Source: Pseudobacter ginsenosidimutans
GTDB taxonomy: Bacteria; Bacteroidota; Bacteroidia; Chitinophagales; Chitinophagaceae
DNA length: 64,000 nucleotides
Assembly (NCBI RefSeq): GCF_007970185.1
Contig: NZ_CP042431.1
Span: 5,208,001-5,272,000, forward strand
Direction: 5' to 3'
The translations under genes were made by a program, and so were the position numbers. Below the pieces are notes generated by a model. That model ran no database searches, had not been told where the DNA came from, and was given only the letters and a program-made list of their open reading frames with translations. Shown piece by piece: positions 7,780-17,700 of the stretch; within the stretch, counting starts at the first letter, position 1; the number at the start of each line of letters is the position of its first letter.

Positions 7780-9483
7780 ATGAAAAACGAAAATCCTGAC
7801 CCGATCACACGCCGGCAATTGCTGGGAAAGATCACAGTTCCTGCATTGTCTCTGGCAGGGCTTTCTGCCATCAGCACATATGCCGTTGCCAATGAATACC
7901 CGCCGAAAACGCAGGCTGCATCTCATCTTCCCCCCACTGCATTTCCGGTTTACAATGTGCGTGACTATGGCGCCAAAGGAGACGGCACAACAAACGACAG
8001 CGCTGCCTTGCAGGCCGCCATCGATGCATGCCATCAGCAAAACGGCGGCATCGTGCTGGTGCCGGCAGGAGATTTCATGATCGGTACGGTGCAATTGAGA
8101 TCTTTTGTGACCCTGCACCTGGCTCCCAAAGCCAGATTGCTGGGAAGTACATTGAAAAGCGATTACAAAGCGGGCGAAGGAATCCCTCCGGGTAACGGGA
8201 ATATGGTATTGCTCTTTGCCGCCAATGCGGAAAGGATCAGCGTAGAAGGGCAGGGCGCCATCGATGGCAGTGGCGCAGCTTTCAACAATGGAAGGGGAGA
8301 TGGCACCGGTCCTGGTGGAACACCCGGTAATATGGACCGCCCGCATTTACTGATCCTCTACAAATGCAAACATGTGCTGGTGCGCGATGCCTTTCTCACC
8401 AACAGCGCTTATCATTGCTTCCGCATTTTACATTGCAGCAACGTACAGATCCATGGTGTACGCATCCATAACCGGGTAAACCGCAATAACGACGGTTTCC
8501 ATTTCAACGACTCTTCCTATGTACATATCTCCAACTGCGATATTGCCTGCCAGGACGATGCCTGCGCACTTTTCGGCAGCAACCAGTTTGTGACGGTCAC
8601 CAATTGCACTTTCAGTACGCGCTGGTCCATCTTCCGCTTTGGTGGCGGCAAATCCCAGAATATCACCGTCACCAATTGCGTGATCATGGAGTCATATGGC
8701 TGCCCTGTCAAGATCAGTACGGGAAGAGGACAACTGGAGAATTTCATCTTTTCCAATATCATCATGCGGAATGTGACAGGTCCTATCGGCATCGGTTTCA
8801 GCGGAACGTCACGGAATAATAACAATAATAATACGCCGGCCTCTGAACCATCTTTTGTAAGGAATATCCAGTTCAGCAATATACAGGCAACAGTGGTCAC
8901 CAGGCCGGTAGACCATCCTGAGATCCCGTTCGTGGTAAAGCCATTCCCGGGCGAAGACAATAGCTGCATCACATTAAATGCGATGAATGATGTATACCTG
9001 GAGAACATCCGGTTCTCGGACATACATATCAGTTATGCAGGCGGCGGAACGGCTGCGCAGGCTGCCAAAAGAGAGATCCCTGCTGTGGCTTCAGAGTATT
9101 TTGGCGTATGGGGAACGGAACCCTATGGCCCTCCGGCTTACGGACTTTATGCGAGGAATGTGAAAGGACTGACCATACAAAATGTACGTTTCGAATTTCA
9201 GCAAAAGGACCTCAGACCAGCTGTGGTGATGGATAATGTGCAGGATGCCTATATCAGCGGATTGCAGGTGATGGCGGATAAAGAGGGAGAATCCGTGTTG
9301 AGGCTGATCGATTGTAAAGAGATATTCCTTTCGGCTGCGCGCCTGCTGAATCCTGCGAAAGTATTCCTGCAGCTGGAAGGAAAGAATTGTGAAGCGATAA
9401 CATTGCAGGGTGGTGAGTTGAGAAAGGCCGAAAAACAAATTGCCTTTACCCGTGGTGCTGATAAGAAAGCTATAACGGGCTGA
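7780..9483 (+). CDS. GH28-like right-handed beta-helix protein with Tat signal
   Basis: 567 residues. The N-terminus has a twin-arginine motif (TRRQLLGK, R11-R12) and a hydrophobic stretch, indicating Tat export. The body starts with the pectate-lyase/polygalacturonase pattern (YNVRDYGAKGDGTTNDSAALQAAID) and continues as beta-helix repeats rich in ISNC and VTNC. GH28 polygalacturonases use NTD, DD and GHG plus RIK. Here NND (D238) and DD (D259-D260) are present, but the GHG place reads FRFGGG near residues 285-290 and RIK reads VKI near 310-312. The fold is therefore well supported, but classical polygalacturonase chemistry is doubtful. It may be a divergent GH28 or another beta-helix carbohydrase acting on pectin-type sugars. 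Confidence 0.8.
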   Translation: MKNENPDPITRRQLLGKITVPALSLAGLSAISTYAVANEYPPKTQAASHLPPTAFPVYNVRDYGAKGDGTTNDSAALQAAIDACHQQNGGIVLVPAGDFMIGTVQLRSFVTLHLAPKARLLGSTLKSDYKAGEGIPPGNGNMVLLFAANAERISVEGQGAIDGSGAAFNNGRGDGTGPGGTPGNMDRPHLLILYKCKHVLVRDAFLTNSAYHCFRILHCSNVQIHGVRIHNRVNRNNDGFHFNDSSYVHISNCDIACQDDACALFGSNQFVTVTNCTFSTRWSIFRFGGGKSQNITVTNCVIMESYGCPVKISTGRGQLENFIFSNIIMRNVTGPIGIGFSGTSRNNNNNNTPASEPSFVRNIQFSNIQATVVTRPVDHPEIPFVVKPFPGEDNSCITLNAMNDVYLENIRFSDIHISYAGGGTAAQAAKREIPAVASEYFGVWGTEPYGPPAYGLYARNVKGLTIQNVRFEFQQKDLRPAVVMDNVQDAYISGLQVMADKEGESVLRLIDCKEIFLSAARLLNPAKVFLQLEGKNCEAITLQGGELRKAEKQIAFTRGADKKAITG

Positions 9484-9540
9484 TCAAAAATCGGGGCCGC
9501 CTGTCCGGCACTGCTTCACAGGCAAGCCCCTTACTGAAAC

Positions 9541-9571
9541 CAAAACTGCATCTGCTATGTAGCGGATGCAG
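9541..9571 (-). terminator. Intrinsic terminator for the TlpA-like gene
   Basis: On the minus strand CTGCATCCGCT, loop, AGCAGATGCAG is followed by TTTTGG. The stem has one mismatch and begins 9 bases beyond the stop codon at 9580. Confidence 0.6.
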
Positions 9572-9579
9572 TGGGATGA

Positions 9580-10953
9580 TCACAAATATTGTTCAATCAG
9601 TTTTTTCAGATCGGGTGTGCTGGGGCGCGGTGCATCCACAGACACGATATTACCGGCTTTGTCGAACACCATGAAGCGGGGAATGCCAGGGATCTTGTAA
9701 TAGCTGATCACTGATTTGCCGGAAGGATCATAGAGCTGAACGCCGTCCAGTTCCTTTTCTGCAACAAATTGTTTCCATTTTTCCTTATCAGCTTCCTTGT
9801 CTGTGCTGATGCTGACGAACACCACATCTTTACCTTTCATTTCTTCTGTGAGCGTTTTCAGATGAGGGATCTCGGCTTTGCAGGGACCGCACCAGGTAGC
9901 CCAAACATCTACAACCACTATCTTTCCTGCGAGTGATTTCAGGCTCACTTTTTTGTTGTTGATGTCAGCAAGATCGAAATTATAGCCAGGTGCGCCCTTC
10001 TGGTATTTCACCAGTTTTTCCATGGCTTCTTCTTTCATTGCCAATTGTCTTTCTGTTTTCAGGAACTGCCCATACTTGTCAACGTTAGTCAGCACTTCTT
10101 CAAATGAATTGGCGCGAACGAGTCGTCTGGCAACCAAATCACCTTTGAGGGTATCGTTGGTAACCTGTTCCAGCGTGAAGTCGAATATTTTTTCTCTTTC
10201 AGGCATCTGAGTGGCCTGTAACATTTTGAAGGTAGTGAAGCTGCTGATAAAATCCTGTCCTTCTCCAAGTGCGTAGATCCTTGTTGTGTTCAGGATACCG
10301 GACTTGCTGATATTTTGATAGTAGGCGGGGTATTCTGTTTTTTGGGGATGTATGGTCCTGGGTTGCAGGAGGAACATCACAGCCATCGATTGCATATCGG
10401 CATCAACAGTGAAGCGAAGCAGCTCATTGAACGATTTGTTCGGACTGCTGATCTTCTTTTTGAATGCTTCGGCTTTGGGCAGCATTGCTTCGAGCATGGG
10501 GAAGAAACTGCGATAAGTGCCGGTATCTGCCATGCGGCGGTATTGGGGATTGTCGTTGAACATTCCCCGGCTCATTGCGCGCAGGGGAGCGCGCAGTGTT
10601 TCCCATTCCAGCAGCAATTTACTTTCTGCAGAAGCATTGTTCACCTGGTAGCCGGAATCTGTTACCAGCAGGTTGAGCTTTGCTCCGGGCGACAGGTAAA
10701 TGCGAAAACCACCTCTCTGGGGATCATTGCCGAGATAATAGAAGCCTGTTTTGGCTGCGGGCAATTGAAAGGCGAAATGATTGCCTGCGCTGAGTTTGGT
10801 TTTGGCGAACTCCTCGCGTTCTCCATCTTTTACTTCGTATAAGGATACGGCAACAGCTTTAGTCTTATTGTAAACTCCCTGCACAATAGCGGGTGCCTGC
10901 TGTGCTGCAGCCGCAAAGGGGAACAGCAAAGGCAGGAAAAAATGTTTTTTCAT
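9580..10953 (-). CDS. TlpA family thiol:disulfide oxidoreductase with N-terminal DUF4369-like domain
   Basis: 457 residues with a Sec signal peptide (MKKHFFLPLLFPFAAAAQ). The N-terminal part, with a beta-rich YLGNDPQRGGFRIYLSPG section, fits the DUF4369 domain commonly fused to Bacteroidota thioredoxins. The C-terminal third is a thioredoxin-like domain with VDVWATWCGPC (C355 and C358) and a cis-Pro region at KIPGIPRFMVFD. Expected role: reduction of periplasmic disulfides. It lies behind the SusC/SusD/DUF4843/PKD-like run on the same strand, but a strong terminator stands between, so it may be expressed by readthrough or from its own promoter. Confidence 0.9.
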   Translation of the reverse strand: MKKHFFLPLLFPFAAAAQQAPAIVQGVYNKTKAVAVSLYEVKDGEREEFAKTKLSAGNHFAFQLPAAKTGFYYLGNDPQRGGFRIYLSPGAKLNLLVTDSGYQVNNASAESKLLLEWETLRAPLRAMSRGMFNDNPQYRRMADTGTYRSFFPMLEAMLPKAEAFKKKISSPNKSFNELLRFTVDADMQSMAVMFLLQPRTIHPQKTEYPAYYQNISKSGILNTTRIYALGEGQDFISSFTTFKMLQATQMPEREKIFDFTLEQVTNDTLKGDLVARRLVRANSFEEVLTNVDKYGQFLKTERQLAMKEEAMEKLVKYQKGAPGYNFDLADINNKKVSLKSLAGKIVVVDVWATWCGPCKAEIPHLKTLTEEMKGKDVVFVSISTDKEADKEKWKQFVAEKELDGVQLYDPSGKSVISYYKIPGIPRFMVFDKAGNIVSVDAPRPSTPDLKKLIEQYL

Positions 10954-10979
10954 GAATGATGATCATTTTCTGAATGAGA

Positions 10980-11018
10980 GAAAAGCCGGCTACCTGAAAG
11001 CGGGTGCAGGTAGCCGGC
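10980..11018 (-). terminator. Strong terminator between the PKD-like lipoprotein and TlpA-like genes
   Basis: A perfect 12-bp stem, GCCGGCTACCTG and CAGGTAGCCGGC, with a 10-base loop, followed on the minus strand by TTTTCTCT. It lies 15 bases after the stop codon at 11033 and 27 bases before the TlpA-like start. Confidence 0.8.
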
Positions 11019-11032
11019 ATTGGTAAACAGGG

Positions 11033-12469
11033 TTAGGGTTGGGGTTTATAGGTTACATCATGGATCAATCCGAATCCGCCGAATGTTTGCCTGTAAGTGC
11101 CTCCGGTAAAGTCTCCTGTGGCTTCCACACCAAACAGGTATACTTTCCCTTCATTCCCTTCTTTGGTAGCAGCCATGAGCACACGGTTGTTATCGGGATC
11201 GGAAAAGTTCCTGGTATTCACATACCATTTGAGGCTTCTTATTTCCGTACCTGCCGGGAATGTATATACGAGGCGCTGAAGTCTTCCGGGAATATCCCAG
11301 ATGTATAACTGGTTATTGTATGCGAAATAGATATGCGGCACCATGCGGGAACTGAGGTACCTGCTGGCTGACTGCAACGGCAGTCCTGCCGGTAAGGTAT
11401 CAGCTGCTGTTCCCTTGCTGTTGGTGCCACCGGAAAGGCCAGTGCAAACGAAAAGGGAATCCTTTCCGTTGCTTTCAAATACAGAAACAAAAGTTTGCCC
11501 TGTGTTCATCCCTGCATAAAGCAATCGCTTCCCAACATTGTTGAGGTTCCATACATCTGTGGATTTGGCGCCGGCCACGGTCTGCAATGAGAAATCGCTG
11601 CCAGAGTGGTACCAGAACCTTTGTGCAATAGTATCGTAGAAAATGAAGCCCAATGGGTCTGATATCTGGTAGGGCGCCAGGTAATAATTGCCAACGGCAG
11701 CCACACCATATTTGTATGGAGCGGGCGTGATCAGGTTAACGCCGTATGCCCTTGTTTTGGTGAGGAAATGTTCCTCGCTGCCATTGGTATAAACAGCCAG
11801 AGGGGCTTCTTCAGCAGGAGGGATGAAGAACCAGTCCCTGAACCTGCTTTCGATAGAGAAATTGGTAACGCTGGCCTGTAACCCGCTGCCAGGCGTGAAC
11901 AGGTACACCATCTGTGCAGTCTTTCTCTGGAATACAGTAATGGAGCCATTTCCCGGTGTAAGGAACTGGTTGTTGTTCGCTTTTGAAAAGATGTTGTGTA
12001 TGATATCGTTGGTGGGCAGGATCATCGATATATCATTATGCCCGTCTTTTTCATTCATCACCAGCCAGCCCTGGTTGAAGGCGCTCATCACATTTACATA
12101 GAATTTCTTGTAAAGTGTCACGTTTGTTTTCTTATCAGTGATGAAGAGGTCCAGATCATAAGTGGCAGGAGCGTCACTGATCAGGGCGCGGAGATTGGCG
12201 CTATTGCCAACATGCCTGCGGTAGGGAGCTGTATTACCGGGATACAGAACCCAGTCGTAGGTGAGGCCTGCTGTATCAGGCAAGGACTGGCTCACTTCCA
12301 GGTCTACTTTCAGTGTATCCTGCACCATCACATAGAATGTGTCTGGCAGTGTCCGCTGGATGGATAGTTTATTGATTTCGTTATAGGAATAATTGCCTTT
12401 ATCTTTTATACAACCCTGCATCAGCGCCAGCGTAAGGATGGCCATGCATAGGGAATAGAATGATTTCAT
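11033..12469 (-). CDS. PKD-like family lipoprotein
   Basis: 478 residues. The lipoprotein signal is MKSFYSLCMAILTLALMQGC, with Cys20 as lipidated residue. The next 110 residues (SYNEINKLSIQR..., LTYDWVLYPG) match the PKD-like family domain found beside SusC/SusD in Chitinophagales; the rest is beta-rich, possibly a propeller. Expected role: an outer-membrane surface lipoprotein helping the SusC/D complex bind or process its ligand. It starts 29 bases after the DUF4843 gene and is the last gene before the strong terminator. Confidence 0.82.
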   Translation of the reverse strand: MKSFYSLCMAILTLALMQGCIKDKGNYSYNEINKLSIQRTLPDTFYVMVQDTLKVDLEVSQSLPDTAGLTYDWVLYPGNTAPYRRHVGNSANLRALISDAPATYDLDLFITDKKTNVTLYKKFYVNVMSAFNQGWLVMNEKDGHNDISMILPTNDIIHNIFSKANNNQFLTPGNGSITVFQRKTAQMVYLFTPGSGLQASVTNFSIESRFRDWFFIPPAEEAPLAVYTNGSEEHFLTKTRAYGVNLITPAPYKYGVAAVGNYYLAPYQISDPLGFIFYDTIAQRFWYHSGSDFSLQTVAGAKSTDVWNLNNVGKRLLYAGMNTGQTFVSVFESNGKDSLFVCTGLSGGTNSKGTAADTLPAGLPLQSASRYLSSRMVPHIYFAYNNQLYIWDIPGRLQRLVYTFPAGTEIRSLKWYVNTRNFSDPDNNRVLMAATKEGNEGKVYLFGVEATGDFTGGTYRQTFGGFGLIHDVTYKPQP

Positions 12470-12498
12470 ACTGTTTGATTTAATCTGTAGTGAAAGGA

Positions 12499-13263
12499 TC
12501 AGAACTCCACGATGTCTCCGTTCTCATCAAGCATGTGTCCATGTTCGGCTTCATATTCATTCAGCGCCTGGACCATGAGTTGCTGGTAGGCCACAAACTG
12601 GCCGTAGGGCAAACTGCCGGCGCCACCGCCTGAAGGGAAATCCCCGCGGCCGGTAACCTCAATGATAAACCGGTATTTCCTCTGGCTGTAATCTCCAAAG
12701 AAATAGACCAGCCATGAATCCCAGTTGGAAGGCTTGGTGAGAAAATCGTTGATCTTGACCAGCATGCGAACTGATCCTCCGGAAAGCTTCACTACTCCAT
12801 CTGCGGATGGTGTGTTATAAAGACCTGGATCGAAATCTTCGGAAGGCACGATCTCCAGCATCAAACGTTTGTCTTTTGTTTTCATTTCAGCACTGCGCAT
12901 TACCACCAATACGATGGAATCGTTATAATGTCCTGCGCGTATGGTAGAGGAGAGGATGGAGTAGTCTGTTCCTTCCACCGCATTGGTGCTGTCAGCAACA
13001 GGTTTGAGATTTATTTTCCTGTCCTTGTCAACTGAAAGCCCTGAAATGCGAACTGGTATTTTGATGGTGTCTTTCATTCGCGACGCCTGCATGATGGCGA
13101 AGGAATAGAGAACACTGTCTTTTTTGGGATCGTCGAACCTTTTATAAAAATAGACCATGGGCTTCTCTTCAAAAGAAATGAGCTCACTTTTCTTACAGGA
13201 AGAGAATGCTGCCAGTATCAGCACCGGAAGTATGATATATAATGAATGTTTTCTGCAAAACAT
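12499..13263 (-). CDS. DUF4843 domain lipoprotein
   Basis: 254 residues. The lipobox is LAAFSSC. The sequence after the Cys (SFEEKPMVYFYKRFDD, VRISGLSVDKDRKINLKP, DYSILSSTIRAG) fits DUF4843, a family nearly always placed next to SusC/SusD and PKD-like genes. No enzyme residues are visible. It probably sits on the outer membrane as an accessory of this Sus-type complex. It is 18 bases from the SusD gene. Confidence 0.85.
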   Translation of the reverse strand: MFCRKHSLYIILPVLILAAFSSCKKSELISFEEKPMVYFYKRFDDPKKDSVLYSFAIMQASRMKDTIKIPVRISGLSVDKDRKINLKPVADSTNAVEGTDYSILSSTIRAGHYNDSIVLVVMRSAEMKTKDKRLMLEIVPSEDFDPGLYNTPSADGVVKLSGGSVRMLVKINDFLTKPSNWDSWLVYFFGDYSQRKYRFIIEVTGRGDFPSGGGAGSLPYGQFVAYQQLMVQALNEYEAEHGHMLDENGDIVEF

Positions 13264-13281
13264 ATAACTCGGTTTTAGGAA

Positions 13282-14727
13282 TTAATAATCTCCGTATTCT
13301 TTTTCCACTTCAGGAATAGGCAACAGGTAGTTGGCAGGCACCACGGTGAGGCTGCCGTTGGCAATGGTAGTGATCTTGCCGGCGTTCTTCCTTTTGAAAT
13401 AATAGAAGTTCTGGCCTTCGGCATAACATTCTTTCTTGATCTCTTTCCTGAGCTCATTGTCGAGCGTAGTCACAGTCTGGTTCAATGGCAACTGGGAGAT
13501 GCCGCGCGCCTGTCTGATCACATTGAGATAAGCTGTACCTTCTTCAGGAGTGGGCGCTGCTTCGGCAGCGATATAGTATATTTCGGAGATCCTGATCAAT
13601 GGTATATGCGTACGCAGGTAATCGCTTTCAGGGTTGTTGGAAACGATATTGAACTGGCTGTACTTCATGGTAGCCCATGCTGAACCGGTGGCACCGAAGA
13701 GATAGTTGTAACGGATATCGGTACTGTTGCCGGCAGCCGTTTCATACATGGTTTTCAGGTGCGTTTCAGTGAGCGGAAGAATGGCGGGACCGCCTTGAAT
13801 GTTGCCAAGAAAATGAGCGTCGGACAAAGACTTCAGGTTATTGATAAAAACGGCAAACAGATGTTCATTGGCGTAAGTATAGTCCCTGTTGTAGGTGGTG
13901 GACGCCTGGGGCAATGTTACGAAAGGGAAATGGGTGGCCTGGTTGCTGATCACTTCTCTGGCGGCGGTCAGCGCTGCGGGCTTATCTCCCTTGTACAGAT
14001 GGATCCTCGCCTGCAATCCCTTCACCGCCCAGAAATTCATGTGATGGCGTGTGAATGATCTATAGGGATCGGCAAGGTCATAGGTCTTCACAATCGATTT
14101 GTCTTCCGCCAGTAATCCTTCTGCAATTGCCAGGTCGGCGAGACATTTTTCCATCACTTCTTTCACGGTAAGGGCAGGGAAGACCTTCACTTTAAAAAGT
14201 GTAACGTAGGGAATAGACTTTGCCTCGGGATTTAATGCAGGCGATGTACCGAACATCCTCAGCAGGTCAAAATGCAGGAAGGCGCGCATAGCCAGGGCTT
14301 CACCCTTCAGCTGATTTTTGTAACGGCCGCTGAACTTAATATTGGTTGAGTCCAGGTGTGATAAGATCTGGTTCACGTTTCCGATATTGGCATACATATC
14401 CTGCCAGATACTATCTACGTATTTCCTGGCAGAAGGATCGAGGAAATTCAACTTGACGGCCTGTGCGTAGTTGGCATCCGCTGTATTGATATTGTAGCAT
14501 TGGCCTACCACATCCATGAAGCCGAAAGTGAGGTTCCTGCCATAGGTTCTGGCATCGCTGAGTTTTACGTATACGCCCAGCATGGCGTCCTTGAAGCCGG
14601 ATTCGGTAGCAAACTGGTCACGTTCACTGATGGTGGTTTCCGGTTGTACGTCCAGCCATTTGTTACATCCCGTAATCAGCATCAGGGACAGGGCAGTAAC
14701 AGTGTATATGATTTTGTTGAGTTTCAT
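13282..14727 (-). CDS. SusD/RagB family outer-membrane lipoprotein (locus 1)
   Basis: 481 residues, a normal SusD length. The lipoprotein signal ends LMLITGCNKWLDVQPE, the typical SusD beginning. TPR-like helices follow (LKGEALAMRAFLHFDLLRMFG) and the C-terminus has the usual RISEIYYIAAEA and YLLPIPEVEKEYGDY motifs. SusD proteins form the surface lid of a SusC channel and capture the nutrient. The gene follows susC by 21 bases. No glycosidase is encoded nearby, so the ligand may not be a glycan. Confidence 0.95.
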   Translation of the reverse strand: MKLNKIIYTVTALSLMLITGCNKWLDVQPETTISERDQFATESGFKDAMLGVYVKLSDARTYGRNLTFGFMDVVGQCYNINTADANYAQAVKLNFLDPSARKYVDSIWQDMYANIGNVNQILSHLDSTNIKFSGRYKNQLKGEALAMRAFLHFDLLRMFGTSPALNPEAKSIPYVTLFKVKVFPALTVKEVMEKCLADLAIAEGLLAEDKSIVKTYDLADPYRSFTRHHMNFWAVKGLQARIHLYKGDKPAALTAAREVISNQATHFPFVTLPQASTTYNRDYTYANEHLFAVFINNLKSLSDAHFLGNIQGGPAILPLTETHLKTMYETAAGNSTDIRYNYLFGATGSAWATMKYSQFNIVSNNPESDYLRTHIPLIRISEIYYIAAEAAPTPEEGTAYLNVIRQARGISQLPLNQTVTTLDNELRKEIKKECYAEGQNFYYFKRKNAGKITTIANGSLTVVPANYLLPIPEVEKEYGDY

Positions 14728-14748
14728 GCTTTGAAAAAATTGTCCGGT

Positions 14749-17700
14749 TTAGAAATTGGTAACCAGGTTGAAGGTGAACACTCTCGCGAAAGGATAGTCA
14801 AGTCCGCGTTCCATTTCAATACTGGACCAGCGTGTGATATTATTGGCGATGAGTGAAAGCCTGGTGGTTTTGAGCTTTGCCTTTTTACTGATATTGTCCG
14901 GCAGTTGATAGCTGGCGGAAATGGAACTCAGATTGATGAAATTGTTTTTTTGAAGGAACCTGCTGGTAACATAGGTTTTGGTAGTAACGGTATAGCCGTT
15001 TTCATCGCGCAGGCCTTTGTATTTGGTAATGTCTCCGGGATTTTTCCAGCGTTCATTCAATACCCTTTTGTCTGCCTGCCAGGTGAGGTTCAGGTTCTCA
15101 ACACGATCAGCCAGTGTTTGGTTATAGATCTGCACATCTGTCTGGAAGCTGCAGGCAATGTTGAATGTGATATTCTTAAAGGAGACGCTGCTGCCGAAGT
15201 TTCCAAAAAGGCCGCCGCTTGGATCTCCGATGATCACTTTGTCCCTGGCATCCCATACATAGGTCAGTTTGTTATCGGCTGTCAGGAACATTTCGCGGCC
15301 GGTGCTGGGGTCGATACCGAGTGAACGTACACCCCAGATAGCATCGGGGCTATAGCCTTCCACATATTTGTTCTGAGGACGAACCTGTTTGAATTGTTCG
15401 CTGCCCGATGTTGGATTCCGGTCGTTCAGTTCATTCAGTTTCTTCAGCGAATTGGAGATGCTCAGGATCTTGGATTTGTTGGAATTGCCGTTCAGGAATA
15501 TTGTCCAGTAGAAACTCTCTTTTGTTTTGTGGATGATATTGTACTTCACGGAGAACTCGTACCCGATATTCTGCAGACTGCCGATATTCTCTTTATAACT
15601 GGTAACACCAACCGAAGGTGGCGTATTCACGTCCAGCAGTAGCCTGTCTGTATTCGTAACGTAGAAATCGCCATTCACCTGCAACCTTTCATTGAACATG
15701 GTGAGGTCCATGCCGATATTCTTTTTCACGGCCTGCTGCCAGCTGAGGTCAGGGTTGCCATAGGTAGAGAGATTGGTACCGGGAACTCCATGGAAGCTGG
15801 TATTGGTGAAATAATTATAGGTAGTGATGGCCTGGTTGGTATTGAAACGGTCATCACCCGTTGTTCCGATAGAACCGCGGACCCTGAATTGATTTATTTG
15901 TGGCAGCCCGGTGAAGAATTCTTCCTTGTGCAGGTTCCAGGAACCGCCAAGGCTCCAGAAAGCGGCAAAGCGGTTGTTGCTGCCGAACTGCGAAGCTCCA
16001 TCAAAACGGAGGCTGCCTTCCACTGCATAGCGCTGGTCCCAGGTGAAACTGAAGTTCTCTCCGAAAGAGACCCTCCTGGAAATATCCTTGTAACCTATCG
16101 GTTTTGTATTCTCCGGATAACCATTGCCGAAAAGGATATCGTCCAGTCTTTCATGCGGGAAACCGATCACTGTATATGATATTCCATTCCTGGTGGACTG
16201 GTTGATCTCAGTAAGTGCGGTATTGAAAATCTGACCACGACCTATCCGTTTACTGTAGTCGAATTTCAAACGGGTTTGCAGGTTGAAAAACTTAGTGTAG
16301 CTCTTGGTATAAGATCCTCGCCTGAGCGGATTGTTCTCGGTTACGAATGAGGTATGCTGTGCTGGCAGGAACTCATCATATTCTTCCGTTTGTTTGCTGA
16401 TGCCAACACTGCCGGTGATCCTGAAACCGTTACCCACGTTCCATTCTATTTCTGTATTGTTGTTGATATTGTTGTATTCATTCTTGTCTATCACGTTGAG
16501 CGTTGAGTTGAACAGAGGATTGGTATAAGCTGTTCCTTCCTCAAACTGTTCCAGCACCTTTACGGGATTACCGGCATCATCGTATGGCGCCCAGTAAGGA
16601 TTCTGTTTGCTGTAGTCACTGAAATTTCCATAAGGGGAGTTGTTCGCTTTTCCAAAACCGAGGCTCATAGCATTGCGGAAATTGAGACCGCGGTAACGAT
16701 AGGAAAGCGTCATGTCGCCGGAATAAACATCACGGCTGCTTCCTTTCATTACACCTGCATCGCTTTTGTAATTGACGTTAAGCTGATAGCGCATGTACTG
16801 GTCGCCGCCACCGAGGTTCAGCGAGTGATTGCTGCCAACACCATTCCGGAGGGGGAGCGACATCCAGTCTGTATTCACTCCTTTTGCCACCAGTGATTCG
16901 CGGTAGGAGAGCAGTCTTCTCCAGTATGCATCCAGGTATGCGCCTGATCCTGTTTGTCCTTCATAGGTAGTGTAGATACCAGCTATCTTTTCCACTTCCA
17001 GTTTTTCTTTTGCATTCAGGAGATTGTATACGGAGAGGTCTGGTCCTGTGATGTTGAGGCTTCCGCTGTAGGATGCCTGCAGCTTTCCAGGCGCAGGTTG
17101 TTTGGTGTCTACGATGATAACGCCATTGGATGCGCGTGAACCATACATGCTGGTTGCAGCCGCATCCTTCAGAATGGTGTAGGAGGCAATACGGTTGATG
17201 TCCAGGTCATAGATCTTCTGCAGGCTTACTTCAAATCCGTCCAGGATGAAGATCGGTTGGTTTGGATTGGAACTATAGCTGGCCATGAAATCGGCGCCGG
17301 ATTGAGGCACAGAAGAATTGCTCCCCAATGATTGTGAAAAGTTATTGGTGCCGCGGATACTGATATTCGGCAGTTGGTTGGGGTCACTTCCGAACTGGAT
17401 ATTGTCCGGGATCCTGATAGAAGGATCGAATATTTTGATGGCAGAAAGTGCATTGGTCATGCTCATGGCCCTGATCTGGTCACCGGTAATGGTGGTGGCT
17501 GCACCGGTGAAGCTTTCTTTCGGGCGTTTATAGATCCCCGTGGTGATCACTTCCGTCATGGCTTGTGCGCGGGGTTTCATGGAAATGAACATCTGACCGT
17601 CGAAATCGATACGCGCTTCCACGGGCTCATATCCAACCTGTGTAAAAGTGAGAAGAATTGCGCCTTTCGGTATTTTGATGGTGAAGTATCCGTCTGGGTC

